Of a stretch of 64,000 nt of DNA, positions 45,324-56,934 are shown piece after piece (position 1 is the first letter of the stretch; each line of letters opens with the position of its first letter). Under the pieces are notes generated by a model. That model saw only the letters and a program-made list of their open reading frames with translations. It was not told the DNA's origin and searched no databases. Origin of the DNA: Adiantum capillus-veneris (Eukaryota; Streptophyta; Polypodiopsida; Polypodiales; Pteridaceae); the NCBI GenBank assembly GCA_014529385.2, contig CM043969.1, positions 70,840,176 to 70,904,175 of the forward strand. Reading direction: 5' to 3'. The translations under genes and the position numbers were made by a program.

Positions 45324-46960
45324 TTCTTTGTGCTGATTTTCTCTGGCTAGCTGGGTTGTTCAGCTTCAGCTTTCAACTCTCGTATTTGTTTTTGCAGGTC
45401 CTCTAGCTCTTCTTGAAGAGCGTCTATCACCATTTCTAACTCTCTAGCCTTAGCACTGCGGCTAAGTGCTGCTGATCGCATTTTTTGTGTCATTTCCTAC
45501 ATTTGCTTTGCATATTCATTTACCTGGAGAATGACTTCATCATTTTTTTGCCAATATTCAGTTTCTGTGAGCTGCCTAGACGTTTCAACAGTCTCTTGTG
45601 CTCCCTTTGGTGGGGTTGTGGTGGCTGTTTGTGGTAGCGGCCGGGTTTGTTCCTCCCCTTGAGGCTGTTCTTTTGCCTCTACTACTTTTTCTTTTTGAGG
45701 CTGCGTGGATGCCTCGGCCGTTTCCTACTGGGTGGTGGTAGACGGTGTGGCTTCTATTTCTTGTGTTTTTGGTTGCTCAAAACTTGTTGCCTCCTTTGGT
45801 TCAGGACTTGTTTTCTTTCTAGTTCTGGATCTTTTGCTTTGCCTTGCTCAGAAGTAGTTGTTGCCTGTTGTTCATATTTTGTTGCCTCTTACGGTTCAGG
45901 CTCCTTTTTGTTGGTGTGCTCTCCCTCTGTGGGTCTATCTGTCAGTGATGGTGGAGGGCTTGGCATGGGGTGGTTGTGTTGTTCCGCAGCATGTGACGAT
46001 GGTCTAGGAGACATCTCACTTTGTTCGTGCTGGGTCTCACTTTGTTGTGTCGCTTCGGCTTGTTTTTCTTGCTCGGATGCATCTTGCTAGCTTTTATCTC
46101 AGCTTCTTGAGCTTCTTTTAGCTTTAATGCCTCTGCTTCTGCGTACATTCTTTCCAAAAAATCCTTTGGGTCTTCTACTTCTTTCCGTGCTAGGTTCTTT
46201 GTTCTCGCCCCCTTTTACTCTTTTGGTACTTACGTTTTAGGGTCCTTACCTGCAGTTTGGTGGCTTATTTCATAAGTTTCTTTTTCCCTTTCATACCTCG
46301 CCTTTTTTTGTTGAGGCTCCTCTTGATGTGCGGCCACTACATTTCTTTCCATATCCCGTAAATGTAGTCGCAACTACATGATTGGGTGTTGTGTACCTTG
46401 GAGGTCTCTTTGCTAGAAAATGGAAGTGTTGATGATATAGCCTTGCTGGTTCTTCCACCTGTTTTTAGATGAGATCATCAAATGTCACCGTAGTAGTCTC
46501 TTTGGTGAAGGAACCTGTTGTCTTTTTGTCTCTAGCTCTCATGGTCATCCCTTTTGTCGGCAACTTGAGACCTTCAACCATTATTTCTTTCGTAATTACC
46601 ACTTCTACCTCGTGTCCTTGCTGGTCAATAATCTGGGATGTTTCATCTTCTTTTGATTGTGAACAAAAGCTCATAGGCTTTCTGAAAATCTACACCACAT
46701 GGCTCTTGTTCGTAGAATTCGCTGAGTCTAAACCTTCTGTTAGCTTCCTTTCATAGACCTCTTTTGGCAGAAGCTGTAGTTCTACTTGATGTCCTTCTTC
46801 ACATTTAAATCTACCTGTGAAAACAGTTGTGTTGTTCTCCTCCAGCTATTGTTTTAACAGATAGGTTGCTTTGGCTGTCTTTACTGAACTAGGATCCAAT
46901 TGGTATGGTGGTAGCTCCTCCAACTTATCTTTTTGAGTGACCCTCTTTTGGCCTTCTCCG
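45324..46960 (-). pseudogene. Extra 3' ORF zone, low-complexity N-terminal part
   Basis: Across frames the minus strand encodes a Gln/Glu/Ser/Pro/Lys-rich sequence (for example QSETQHEQSEMSPRPSSHAA near 46040, AEALKLKEAQEAE near 46110) and an upstream part with TTTVTFDDLI (46465). Several stops. Such disordered, charged composition fits a linker or nucleic-acid-binding tail. A plus-strand 147-codon frame (45647-46090) rich in Cys and Leu is its antisense and not credible. Confidence 0.4.
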
Positions 46961-46978
46961 TAGCTTGCATTGCTCCTG

Positions 46979-47790
46979 TTAAGTGCATAGAGTACCAAAG
47001 TTAGAAAATTTTGGCAGATTTCTCTCTGAAATGTTCTTCGGTCTGAATTGCCAACAATTTGCTAACAAATTGAGTCCAATTTGCTTCAAATTAATTTTTG
47101 AACTTGCATAGACGCATAAAAATATGTAAAGATTAAAATCATAAAATCCAAGCAAAATTTTGCAACAAAAGCAAATAATCACGATTATCTACAGCTAATA
47201 AATTGTGTCAACTTTTTGCAATTTTGGCATCATGGACTTGAAGTATATATCAAATAGATACTTTGAGTGAAATATGAGCTCATTTGAGTGCACAAGGTGA
47301 AAATGGTGCTAGATTTAGGCTTTCAGTCTTTGAAACTATAGATATAAAGGAATTTTGAAATTTTGAGCTCCAAATTTGTTCAAAATTGGCTAGTGGGCTT
47401 AGGACACCATGTGCTTTGGTCTCATAAAGGCACACTTGCATTTTCTTCCCATCTTGACCAAAAAGTAAATAATCGCGATTATTAACTTTCTCATCAAAAT
47501 GAGCATTTTTTGGTGCAACTTGGTTCTAGGCATGATGTAGACCCCGTGTATGTGATATGAGGTGATTTGGATCAGACAATGTGATTGATAACTCAGAAAT
47601 TGGTTTGAAAGGACTTTTTTGCATTTCTTAACAATTTTCCAAGTTATCATTGATCAATTTGGCTCATACTTGAAATGTGGCATGCAATAGGTGTCTACAA
47701 GTGATAGGTGAGGTGATGATACCATTTTCAAGACAAAATATTGCAAAAGAAAATAATTGCAATTATTTACAACAGTCAACTTTTTCTTGT
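46979..47790. repeat. Palindrome-centred repeat array, left block
   Basis: Three copies of a palindrome with core TAATCRCGATTA or TAATTGCAATTA are centred near 47182, 47475 and 47760, 294 and 284 bp apart. The DNA between is AT-rich and non-coding, with recurring phrases such as TTTTTGCAATTTT and TTTGTTCAAA. Same palindrome and spacing as 54490-55400. Confidence 0.8.
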
Positions 47791-47799
47791 AAAACTTGA

Positions 47800-49186
47800 A
47801 AATTTTGACCTAAACATATTCTATACACCTAGTACAAGTCCTAAATTGAATTTGGTAAATTTTTTTGCTGTCGGCATAACTCCGTGATTTGTAGACTTTG
47901 GAATCACAGATTTTTTGTGACTACTTAGCCTATGGAGTTGGTTAGTCACATTCGAGGCTATGGACTTGTCCGCTACATAGTCTTGAAGCAACTCATCCAG
48001 TTTTGGCCCATTTGGAGTCAATTTGACTTCGTATGTCAATTTTGACACATTGTAGCCTTCAAACGGTTTTCTGTTTTCCAAGGGCTTGCCTTGATTGATT
48101 TTATGAAGAGAACCATATACATTGTGTATAGACCCAGTCTAGAAGCTATCTGTGGAGTTAGAATCCAATTCTGGCATCTGCCAACAACCTAGATTTTCTA
48201 CATGGGACCCTCCTCAACCCAACCAAATGGATAATTGGTGATATAGGAGTGCTCTACCATCTAGGGACATGCTATAGTTCAAGTATCGTCTGATTTGGTT
48301 GAGCTGGTAGGCCGCTATGGTCAATTTTTGGTCGCAAGTCTTCGTGCACTACTCGGATTCTAGGATTTTTTCCAGGAGTTTAGACTAGCTACCGGCCGTA
48401 CAAAATGGATTCTTGATAAGTATAGAACTTACCCCTCATGTCTTGTGTGAGGCGACACTGAAAACAGACAACTGTGGACTCCAGAAAATGCGCGCGAAGA
48501 AGGTTAAAAATCTCTCTCTCCAAAGGTGACAAGTGGAAATGAGGTGATTTTAGCCTACCTTGGGTATCTATACTTGGATTTCCATAACCTATTCCCCAAT
48601 TTCCGCGGTTAGTCCTACTAGGCCGTAAATCAATGTTAGAGTCAAAAATTTCCCCAATTCGATTCTTGTAGCTCATTCTGCAAGAATTCTGCAAAAGTAG
48701 GTATGGTTGCCTAATTTAGGCTTCCCGCTTCCATCTATCGATTTGATTGAAATTTTTGTGTCTGTTGCCTTGTTCTTTTGATGATTAGTGTATCTTCATT
48801 TTTTCCATCTGAGCTCATTCGCTATTTATTATTAATTTTTGACCTGTTTATGGAAAACTCAAAGAAAATAACAAATTTTGCTAAAAAAAACAAAGTGAAG
48901 ATCTAGTAATTAAGAAAATCCATTAAAAAATACAACTTTATTGTTTTTTGTTGGATTTCTCTATTTTTAAGTCCCAATATCAAGAAGAATGATCAAAATT
49001 AACAAAAAAAGGACTCTTTTTAAAATTATTTTTTGATAATAGATACACTATTCACACTCATCGGGAAGATAATATCAGTAATTTCCTTGTGAGTGATTTA
49101 TAAGGGTGTTATTAAGTAATTTTGTAAAAAATCACACGTTAACATCAAACTTTTTTCTTCCCTCTTCAAACATTGCCCTTAATTAC
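47800..49186. other. Interior of element 3 without recognised gene
   Basis: Minus-strand frames 47821-48081 and 48389-48694 are short and unrecognised. The rest is AT-rich. The zone lies between the left array and the protease region. Confidence 0.4.
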
Positions 49187-50259
49187 TTAGTTACCTTTCA
49201 CCCCTCCTAGATGGCGTACTCCGGGACGACTGTGTGCATAGGTTGAACAAGCATGTCTATGCATAGCCTTGGTTGGCTCTACCATGCTTTGATGATCAAT
49301 GAAATTCAAACCATTATGTTGTGCAAGAGTTGGGTCTTTAGTAATAAACTCAAAGGTTTTTGATGTCAAGGTTTTTTGATGTTGTCTTCCAAAGAGAAAC
49401 TCCTGTAGCTTGTGTGCTCTTTGCTTTATTGTCCCCTCAGGATGATTTGGCATTTTGATTTCCTGAGCTGCTGTTATCAATAATGACTGTTGTCGAGCTT
49501 TTACCCACCATTGATATCTTGGTTTGCTTTGAGCAGAATGATGTGGTGGAGTCTCTTGAGACTTAACTCTCCATTGCTTGATCGGTTTTACAGATTGCGA
49601 AGAAGTCAAATTCTCCTTCTTCTACCAAATCCATTTTGTGTTAGGATTTTTGTTCAAAGATGCTCTTCCTTGTGTTTTGAACCTTGGAACCGTCTTTGGT
49701 ACTGTTGGTGATGTGCTTTTGGTACCCAAATCTGCTTGACTCCTTGCATGCTACTTGTAGCATTTGCTTGTCAATAGGATGGAGAAGATTATTTGCTTCG
49801 TGGTTTTCTCTGCTGGTAACCTCCTTTCCATTCCTCCTTGCTTGGTACAATTGGAACCATGAGTTGTCCGCCTTTAGGTGATAGCTTGAGCTGATTGGTA
49901 TCCCAATCTGGTATTGCCTTCTAAGTCCGCATCCATGGGATTCCTAGAATCATAGTCTCATTCATGTGTTCATCTGGTAAGCATACAAATTGATGAGGAC
50001 ATGAACATCCATGTACTATCACATTCAAGTTGACCACTCCCAATGTTGGTGTTGGGTTCTTGTTGCATCCCTTGATTGTCGCTATTCCGACTGTCAAAGA
50101 CTGACTTGTTGATTTCTTGTATGTGGAATAACTAACTGCATTTACTCGAGCTCTTGTATCGACTAATGTATTTGTGTTGTGATTGTTTACCTGTACTTTG
50201 ATGCAAAGGCCCATTCCATCCAGCCATTCATCATCTGTTGACACTGCATCTTTCTGCAT
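49187..50259 (-). pseudogene. Protease-like region of element 3
   Basis: The first 112 codons (50259-49921) hold NTLVDTRARVNAVS, a retroviral-type aspartic protease site in which Gly of Asp-Thr-Gly is replaced by Arg, and later MILGIPWM, the second conserved protease block (ILG-x-PWL type). A TAG at 49921-49923 follows; the same frame continues beyond with Lys/Gln-rich sequence to about 49187. No RT follows. The site change would inactivate the protease. Confidence 0.65.
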
Positions 50260-50299
50260 TTCCCATTGTTAGTCATCTATTTCCAGAGTGTTGATGGGA

Positions 50300-51310
50300 A
50301 TAGGTATTTGTTGATTTAGCATCCTTCCTTTTGAGTACTTAAAGCCAAGCTTCCTCTTGCGCTTCATCAATAACCTGCTGTCGTTTCATCTTTCTTTGCT
50401 TAGCTGCAAGCATCCTTTCTAGCAATTCATTGGTTAGTGGTAGATTGTACTTCTTTAAACGACATCCACTAATCCAATTAGCCATTGTTTCACCATCTAG
50501 GGCGGACAACTTAACTGATCCACTTAGAGATACATCTTCAATGACAAACGGTCTGCTTTCCTTTTTATTAAACTTGGGAATGTGTTGCTTAGACTAAGAC
50601 TAAGTCCCTTTTTTTGAAGATTTTTGTAATTAGATCGGAATCAATTTTTTTCCCCACTTTTGTGCATAGATGTGAGCTACAACAGTTAGCCTTTGCTCGT
50701 CTAGATTTTCCAAATCTTCAAGTCTTTTTGACAATTCATGTCCAGTCCACTCAAGATCCTTAGCTACCTTTAGTGTCGGCAATAAAAATTCTATTGGCAG
50801 TATGGCATCAAGATCATAAACAAGGTTAAAGGGTGTAGCATTTAAAACTGTTTTGAATGAAACACGATAAGCCCATAGAGTAGCATGGAGACTCATCTCC
50901 CATTCTGTCCTTCCTCAACTAACCACTTTTGTCAATAACGAGCTAAGAATTTTATTTGTATGCTCAGCTTGTCCATTTGCTTGTGGGTGATAGGGAGCCC
51001 ATTTGTTATGGATAACCATAAATTTGTTAAGCAGAAACTTAATTACCTCATTGAGGAAATGAGTTCTCCTATCACTGACAATTTCTATTGGCAGTCCATA
51101 TCTTGTGAACACATACTCATATAAGAGTGCGGTAGTGGTTTTGGCATCATTCTTTTGAGTTGCTTTAGCTTCGGCCCACTTGGCCAAATAGTCCGTAGCT
51201 ACAACGATGTATTGAGCATGGGTTCTATAAGTAGGTAGTTGTATTGGCCCAACAAAATCTATACCCCATTTTGCAAAAGCTCTAGCCCCCAACATAGCTC
51301 GTGATCTCAA
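50300..51310 (-). pseudogene. Ty3/gypsy integrase fragment of a different element
   Basis: The core has FAKWGIDFVGPI with the first Asp, IVSDRRTHF with the second and YHPQANGQAEHTNK with the Glu, so the DDE triad is complete. The C-terminal part continues LWAYRVSFKT, TPFNLVY and the tail SLSGSVKLSALDGE (near 50500). A break near 50910 separates the two open frames. It lies between gag and protease remnants of element 3, out of the normal gene order, so it is best explained as part of a nested insertion. Confidence 0.8.
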
Positions 51311-52670
51311 CTTTTAGCTCAAAGTTTTTTAGAATTTTTGGAGTTAAGAACGCGGAGCTATGATTTTTGTAGTGGACCCGAGTTTTCTCATGTAATGGTG
51401 ACACAGACCATCCCTAGTTTTCTTCCCTCTAGAATGGCTATGGTTCTACAAGTCTTTAAGCATGATTACAAGAGACAAGGCTCTTTTAATGAGGTCTTGG
51501 CAAGTCTAGAGTGATTCTATCACCATTTTTGGAGGATCCATCCTCATCAACAAATATCCACCTTCGACAACCTCTCTTATAATTTTCTTACCATTCTCTT
51601 CTCTCCCTAATAAGCTTATGTTTAGCCAGAAACACAATGTAAAACCTGTGAGACACACTCTAAAATAGAGCTCCCGCAATGTCAATACAAGCCTCGCATG
51701 CTCTAGTATCACACTGCAATCTGTGAGCTAATCACCAAGCCCACAGTGTGCGGTATCGATGCATACACACGCACAAATCTCCCACCTGCAGAGAACACCA
51801 CACGCAAATGCTGAGTGCAACCCGCAATCTCTACCTAGATCGCATAAATGATGCGCATAAAACTCCTGGGAAAATTTTGCCAGAGTTTCGTCAGTAAAAC
51901 GGCTACAAAACCAGTAACCAAACTGACTGCACGCTCAAAACCATGAGCAACCAAAGCGCATCGAACCGCACTCCAAATGCATGCACCAATCTCCACACTT
52001 TGCATACATCATTGCAAACACCTGCAAATCTAGTACACAAATATCTGCTCTACTTGTGACTGCCAAAAAACATGCTCGAGGCATACATTGTCGAGCTCAA
52101 AATGCAACCACATTAGTCTCCCTGAGCATCAAACCACATAAGGCATACATCGTATCCTCCCACCTGTGAGGAAACTTGCAACAAATATCACTCTCACATC
52201 TGAGAGCAAACCAAGTGTGGAATCCTCGACACACAATAAACAATTGCTGCTGCAAAAAATTCAGCGTTCAAAATTTTTAAATCTGATATGACGAGCGCGT
52301 CCAGAGTGTGCCAAAACCCCAAGGTAGACTCCTGGATCACATGTATCCGAGTCCGGGTGTGAAAGCTATGCCAAAAAACCTCCATTTCGACCCAAAAACG
52401 CAGCATAAACTGCCAAAAGAGGGCTGAAAAATGCAGCTCCTCAACCGTAGCTCGAATGAAGTTTTTGATGGCTTGAATGGCTTCGAAAGGGGGGTAAAAC
52501 GTTAGGACACCTGGTGGAAACACTCTCGGAAAGCTGAATTTTCCGATGCCGAAGTCGAAACCCTGTTTGCACTCTTGAAAGTGCGCTCTCGCGCGGACGC
52601 GATTTCGGGAATGAAACTGGCTCTCTGCTGTCGTCGTGACTGTGCACACACGCGCTCCCTCCGCACCTAC
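51311..52670. other. Interior/leader of the nested short-LTR element, no gene recognised
   Basis: From the primer site at 52671 leftward the sequence is relatively GC-rich near 52440-52670. It encodes no retroviral motif; the long minus frame 52194-52745 starts inside the LTR and looks fortuitous. Around 51506-51712 another short frame is unrecognised. The junction with integrase near 51300 is abrupt. Confidence 0.45.
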
Positions 52671-52682
52671 GCTCTGATACCA
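52671..52682 (-). other. Primer-binding site (tRNA-iMet) of nested element
   Basis: Minus strand TGGTATCAGAGC, a perfect match to the canonical initiator-methionine PBS, two bases from the LTR at 52685. Confidence 0.9.
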
Positions 52683-52684
52683 AT

Positions 52685-52881
52685 TGAAGGGGATCGGGGA
52701 GCACCACAGACGGAGAGTGAGAGAGAGAAAGAGAAGGAGACACACAACGCAGATATGGGTGGGGAGACTATGAAGTGGCAGCTCCCCCTATACAGTATAC
52801 TCACTATAAGTATAGGGTAACAGTGGGCGGGCGCCCATGACCTGGGCGACCGGTCAAGGCACATAGGCCTTAACCCCAACA
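52685..52881 (-). repeat. Short 5' LTR (197 bp) of nested element
   Basis: Minus strand runs from TGTTGGGGTT to CCCTTCA, with TG...CA ends and an adjacent primer site. It interrupts the gag frame of element 3 at 52882 (flank TATAT). No second copy was seen, so the 3' end is missing, deleted or rearranged. Confidence 0.75.
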
Positions 52882-52882
52882 T

Positions 52883-54002
52883 ATATTTGAGCTACTATGT
52901 TGTGTTTGATCCCCGTTTTGGAACAAGCGACTACAAATCCTTGAGCTAACGTATTTAAGTCCGTGATTGACCTTGGTGGAATGTTTTGGAACCATGTCAA
53001 TTCTTTTCCTTCTAATGTCATTCCAAACCCCGCGAATTGAGTATGGAAATCAAATATGCATTCTGCTCTTAGCACTTGTTTAAAGCTTGCTAAGTGGTCA
53101 TATGGATCTCCAAATCCACTGTTATTTTTACCCATTTTTGAAAATCAGCTGGTTTGACATGTCTATTTGGTTTAACTCCCAGTCTCCTAGCAATTGGTCC
53201 TGTTCCGAGTCCTTCAAACCAATCTGTTGGAAATAGTGACTCATGTAGCCCTGGACCGGCCTTAGTGTCATCCGGTTTTCTTCGTGATGAGGCGGTGTTC
53301 TTCTCTTGGAATAGTTTCTGGTTCTTGGCCTAATATCCAATCCCTTATGGAGTACCCTTGGTATTTGGTTTTCTCTAACTCCTCAGGAGTCATCATAACA
53401 AAGTTATTGTTATAACAATCCCTAAATAGGTAGATCGATAGATCTGCTGATCCCTTATCTTTGATCTTGAAGATATAGATGATCTTCATGGATATTAGTT
53501 ATCCTGATTTGGCATTCAAAGTCCACAAAAGATCTTTAATGTTTATATCCTCCCAACAATAGACTCCGACACTCGGATTATCCGTACTAAGCCATTTCAA
53601 AGGCTTCAAGTCAACTTGATGGTATCCCTAGAATTCTAAAGTTGGTGGTCCTTCTTTTGCTGCCATATCTGGAATTATGATATTTACCTCTAATCCCCAT
53701 TTGTCTATCACGTCAAGGTTTTTGAATTCTAAATACTGAGTTCTGTTTCTATCCACGTATATTTTTCCTTGTTTGTTTGCCCTGATTTCCTTTTCAAACT
53801 CAATACCATGGTCATCAATGCGAATAGCATACTTTTTGTTAGGATCCAGGTAAACCTGAGCTCCACGGCGATTAGTCTTATAAAAAGAGAGTATATGCTT
53901 ATAGCGCATTGTCGTTCCCATATTTGAGTGAGTCAAATAGGAAGACATTTCAGATGTTGAATCCAAAAAAGTGTCTGATACTTCTTCAAGGATAGTGTGC
54001 AA
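52883..54002 (-). pseudogene. gag of element 3
   Basis: The N-terminal frame 54002-53628 (124 codons) ends in GPPTLEF. A middle part follows (53489-53268, RDCYNNNFVMM...), then the gag core DPYDHLASFKQV...WFQNIPPRS...FVVACSKT (53135-52883), typical of Ty3/gypsy gag with the W-F/hydrophobic pattern. The frame is cut by the nested LTR at 52882. Stops near 53628, 53500, 53268 and 53140 break it. Confidence 0.75.
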
Positions 54003-54489
54003 GGGATTGGCCTTGATTCACACTTTCTTCGGTGGATACTCTACTGGAGATTTCTCCAAATCTGCCTTGCTTTTCCAATATATGACTAGATCTAAGGTTC
54101 ATAAAGACTTGTGAAGCCCTGGATAGAGTACTTACCGTCGAATTGACTTAATGTCAATTTCTTCCACTTTACTTGATTGCAACTTCTGTCAAGCTGTCAA
54201 TTTCTCCTCTACAACCTGATTCCTGTGTCAATTTTGATCAAGTTAGCTATTATTTCACAAAGACGGTATAATTCTTGCTAGCTATTGTGATTGTTCTATG
54301 TGTATCACTTCAAATCAAGCTAAGTGAGTCATCAATTGAAACTTTCAGATATCATTGTGCAAAAAGCCAAATGACTAATCTATCTGGAACTTGAGTAAAC
54401 ATGTCCCAATTTGGATCCGATTGAACCCAAAATTGTACGGTGGCCTTGTATTATGTTGGTTTAAGAGTGTACAAGCTCAAAAGTCAAAA

Positions 54490-55400
54490 TTGATGTCTTT
54501 GTGTAGCAATAGTAAATAATCGTGATTATTTAATTTTGTCAAATTTTTACACTTTTTGGTTTGTTTTGCCAAGTATACAACCTGTTAAGGTACCTCGACA
54601 AGTTTCACTAAGTTTGGATAAAATTTGTTCAAGTTTATCAACTGTTTCGTGTCCGCAGACTGACTTTTCAAGAATCTGGCTTAAGTCTCACTTTTGTGAT
54701 CCAAATTTCACCAAAACTGATTTGTGTGGTCTACTTGATATGCTTGACCTTGTGGCCTACTCAAATGTGCAAGATTATCAATTTTAATAGCAGATGTAAA
54801 TAATCGCGATCATCTACTCTAGCTACTTTTTGCAAGTTTTTTGCCCCAATCTTTACGCATACCTATTATGTTTCTCAACTTAAGATCCCTAGCCAAGTTT
54901 CATCAAATTTGGACAATTTTTGTTCAAATGGTCATCAGCTTTGTGTCCGCAGACTGACTTTGTAAATTTGGCTATAATTTTCAATCCAATGATCCAAATC
55001 TTACCAAGTTTGGTTTGTGGACTTATTACAACATGGTAAAACTAGTGGTATGCTGACTTGGTCAAAAAAGTTGAAAAATGGGGCAGATGTAAATAATCAC
55101 GATTATTTACAAACTGACAAATTTTTGCATCTTTTTGGTCAACTGAGCATGTACACATGTCTATTACATCAATATAAGCCTATGAATCAAGTTTCATTGA
55201 GCTTGAGCAAAAAAAATTCCAATTTACACTCAAGTTCTCGAAAGTCAGTACATACTTTAGTTTTTACCCAATTTTTGGTCAGTTTGGTGATCCAAATCCT
55301 ATGTGCCTTTACAAATTTTTTTTGTATACATGCATAGAGTCTCTGGTACCAGGCTTGGTCAATTTTGAGCTGAAAGTAAATAATCACGATTATTTACTTT
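54490..55400. repeat. Palindrome-centred repeat array, right block
   Basis: Four 22-bp near-palindromes (10-bp arms, core TAATCRCGATTA) start at 54512, 54796, 55089 and 55376; spacing is 284, 293 and 287 bp. Between them recur CAAATTTTTGCA-like, AAGTTTCA--AA-TTTGG, GTGTCCGCAGACTGACTTT (54640, 54942) and GATCCAAAT. These are diverged tandem units in the leader between primer site and gag. Confidence 0.85.
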
Positions 55401-56072
55401 AAACCTAAAATGAATATTTTTTTGAACTTTTTCACTAGACAATCTGCTCATGAGCTATTTTAAGCTTAGTATCAAGTCAAAACTTAATTTGGCCTAAAAT
55501 GTCAAGGAAAAGTAGATAATTTAAGTTTTTGCAAACTCTTGAAATTTTTATCTCAATGTGTCCTTGAGCTTACCCACTGGTTCATACAACTTTTAAAGCA
55601 TACTCTCCAATCAAATTGAGTGGTTGGCAGTCTTTTGGTGCTATTTCTATCCATAGACCTGAAATTCTGTAACTTCACATAACAACTCACAATTGATTCT
55701 TTCGGAGAGAGCAATGTTCTGAAACCCACCTCGGATTCTACTTACCCTACTCCTAGGTTCTACTGCAATGGGGTTATGGATCGTGTCCACAAACACTTGT
55801 TTTCTTGTTTATTATGGTTTCTTGAATATTGATCTTAAGACTTGTCTCATCTACCAATCATTCTTAAAATCCTAATCTAATTCTACAATCTTAAAATCCT
55901 AAAGGTACTCAGCAAGTACGATCACTTCCAAGCTACCTCTACACAACAAAAGACGACAATCTTAAGCTATGCGGTTTTTAAATGAAAGGTTTTACTCTAG
56001 GAGATCTTAGAGGAAGTACTTAAAGGATAACTTCACAAGATGCTCGTGTTTTTTCTTAGTTTAGGTCTCTTT
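55401..56072. other. 5' leader of element 3, primer-proximal part
   Basis: AT-rich, no credible coding sequence; lies between the array and the primer site. Confidence 0.5.
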
Positions 56073-56092
56073 GATCCCCAACAACGATGTCA
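56073..56092 (-). other. Degenerate tRNA-Asp-type primer site, element 3
   Basis: Minus strand TGACATCGTTGTTGGGGATC. It resembles the plant aspartate-tRNA PBS (TGGCGCCGTTGCCGGGGA), with differences mainly of the C-to-T or G-to-A kind. It lies two bases inside the LTR at 56095. Confidence 0.65.
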
Positions 56093-56094
56093 AA

Positions 56095-56930
56095 TGTGGG
56101 ACGGGTGTCTAACCTGACTCTTATCTTATTGCAAATGTAGCAAGAACCACGATGCCAAATGTGGGATGGGTGTCTAACCTGACTCTTATCTTATCGCAAA
56201 TGTAGCAAGAACCACGATTAAATTGTCAATCGATGGGATGAAGTTGACTCGACTAGTTCATAGAGGCTACAAGAGATTGTCAATCTCTTGAAAAACAACA
56301 AACAACTTGCATCTAACTCAGGCTACACTCAAGTGACTGAAATCACCAAAAGCCAATCGCTCATCGACAAACAAATCACATCTGTTACAGCATCAAATGA
56401 CATCCAAACGTAACGAAACTTCTAGGAAATGTTTATAAGACCTAAGCACACATGCTTATAATCTCAAATCCCACTTTAAGTCAAGTATAAAAATTGCGAT
56501 TATTAACAATAGTGGATTTTTGACTTAGTCGTTTTTGACCCAGAATGCATTTAAATGCTTAGCAATGATGCCCCAATACCCCGCATATACTTAGTTTTTG
56601 ATTTTGAAGTGTAAATTCCTACTTATAATGAAATTAGGCTACAGGTCGACTACACCAACAGCTACGAAATACCATGAAATGCTTACGTCAATGTGTAGAG
56701 CTCTTACCTGCGGTTGCAATGCAACAGACATGACTGCAATGTGACAACCGGGGAGGGAGTAGAAAGGGTGAGAAGGGGAGAAGTGAGCGCCATTAGCTCA
56801 CGCTGTATATTTCATTATCCAAAAACTTAAAAATAACTTACAAAAATTGACTTTTATACCTTAGCCAAGATTTTTGATGATCAAAACTAATAATCTGGGA
56901 GCTCTAACTAAAGACATGTTGATACAGTCT
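56095..56930 (-). repeat. 5' LTR of element 3, outer end truncated
   Basis: Matches 42876-43660. Contains an internal 65-bp duplication (56095-56159 and 56160-56224). Homology to the partner stops at about 56930, where LINE-derived sequence begins. Confidence 0.8.
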
Positions 56931-56934
56931 CGTA

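Larger units (their letters stand above)
42876..56930 (-). mobile_element. LTR element 3: about 14-kb decayed retrotransposon with extra 3' ORF region
   Basis: LTRs at 42876-43762 and 56095-56930 (outer end of the second truncated) bound a minus-strand interior. It has a degenerate tRNA-Asp-type primer site, a long leader with a palindrome-centred repeat array, gag, then a nested insertion, a protease-like region, a second array, a long extra coding zone and a strong polypurine tract. No RT belonging to it was seen. The primer type and extra 3' ORF recall the Tat/Athila side of Ty3/gypsy, but without RT that placement is weak. Confidence 0.75.

Noticed and set aside
45647-46090. 147-codon plus-strand Cys/Leu-rich frame resembling a membrane protein
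   Set aside because: Antisense of the Gln/Glu/Lys-rich extra ORF zone; hydrophobicity arises from reading that composition backwards.
52194-52745. 183-codon minus-strand frame
   Set aside because: Starts inside an LTR, crosses the primer site and has no retroviral or host motif.
54490-55400. CRISPR-like array because of regularly spaced palindromes
   Set aside because: Spacers are about 265 bp, are related to each other, and the context is a plant retrotransposon leader.
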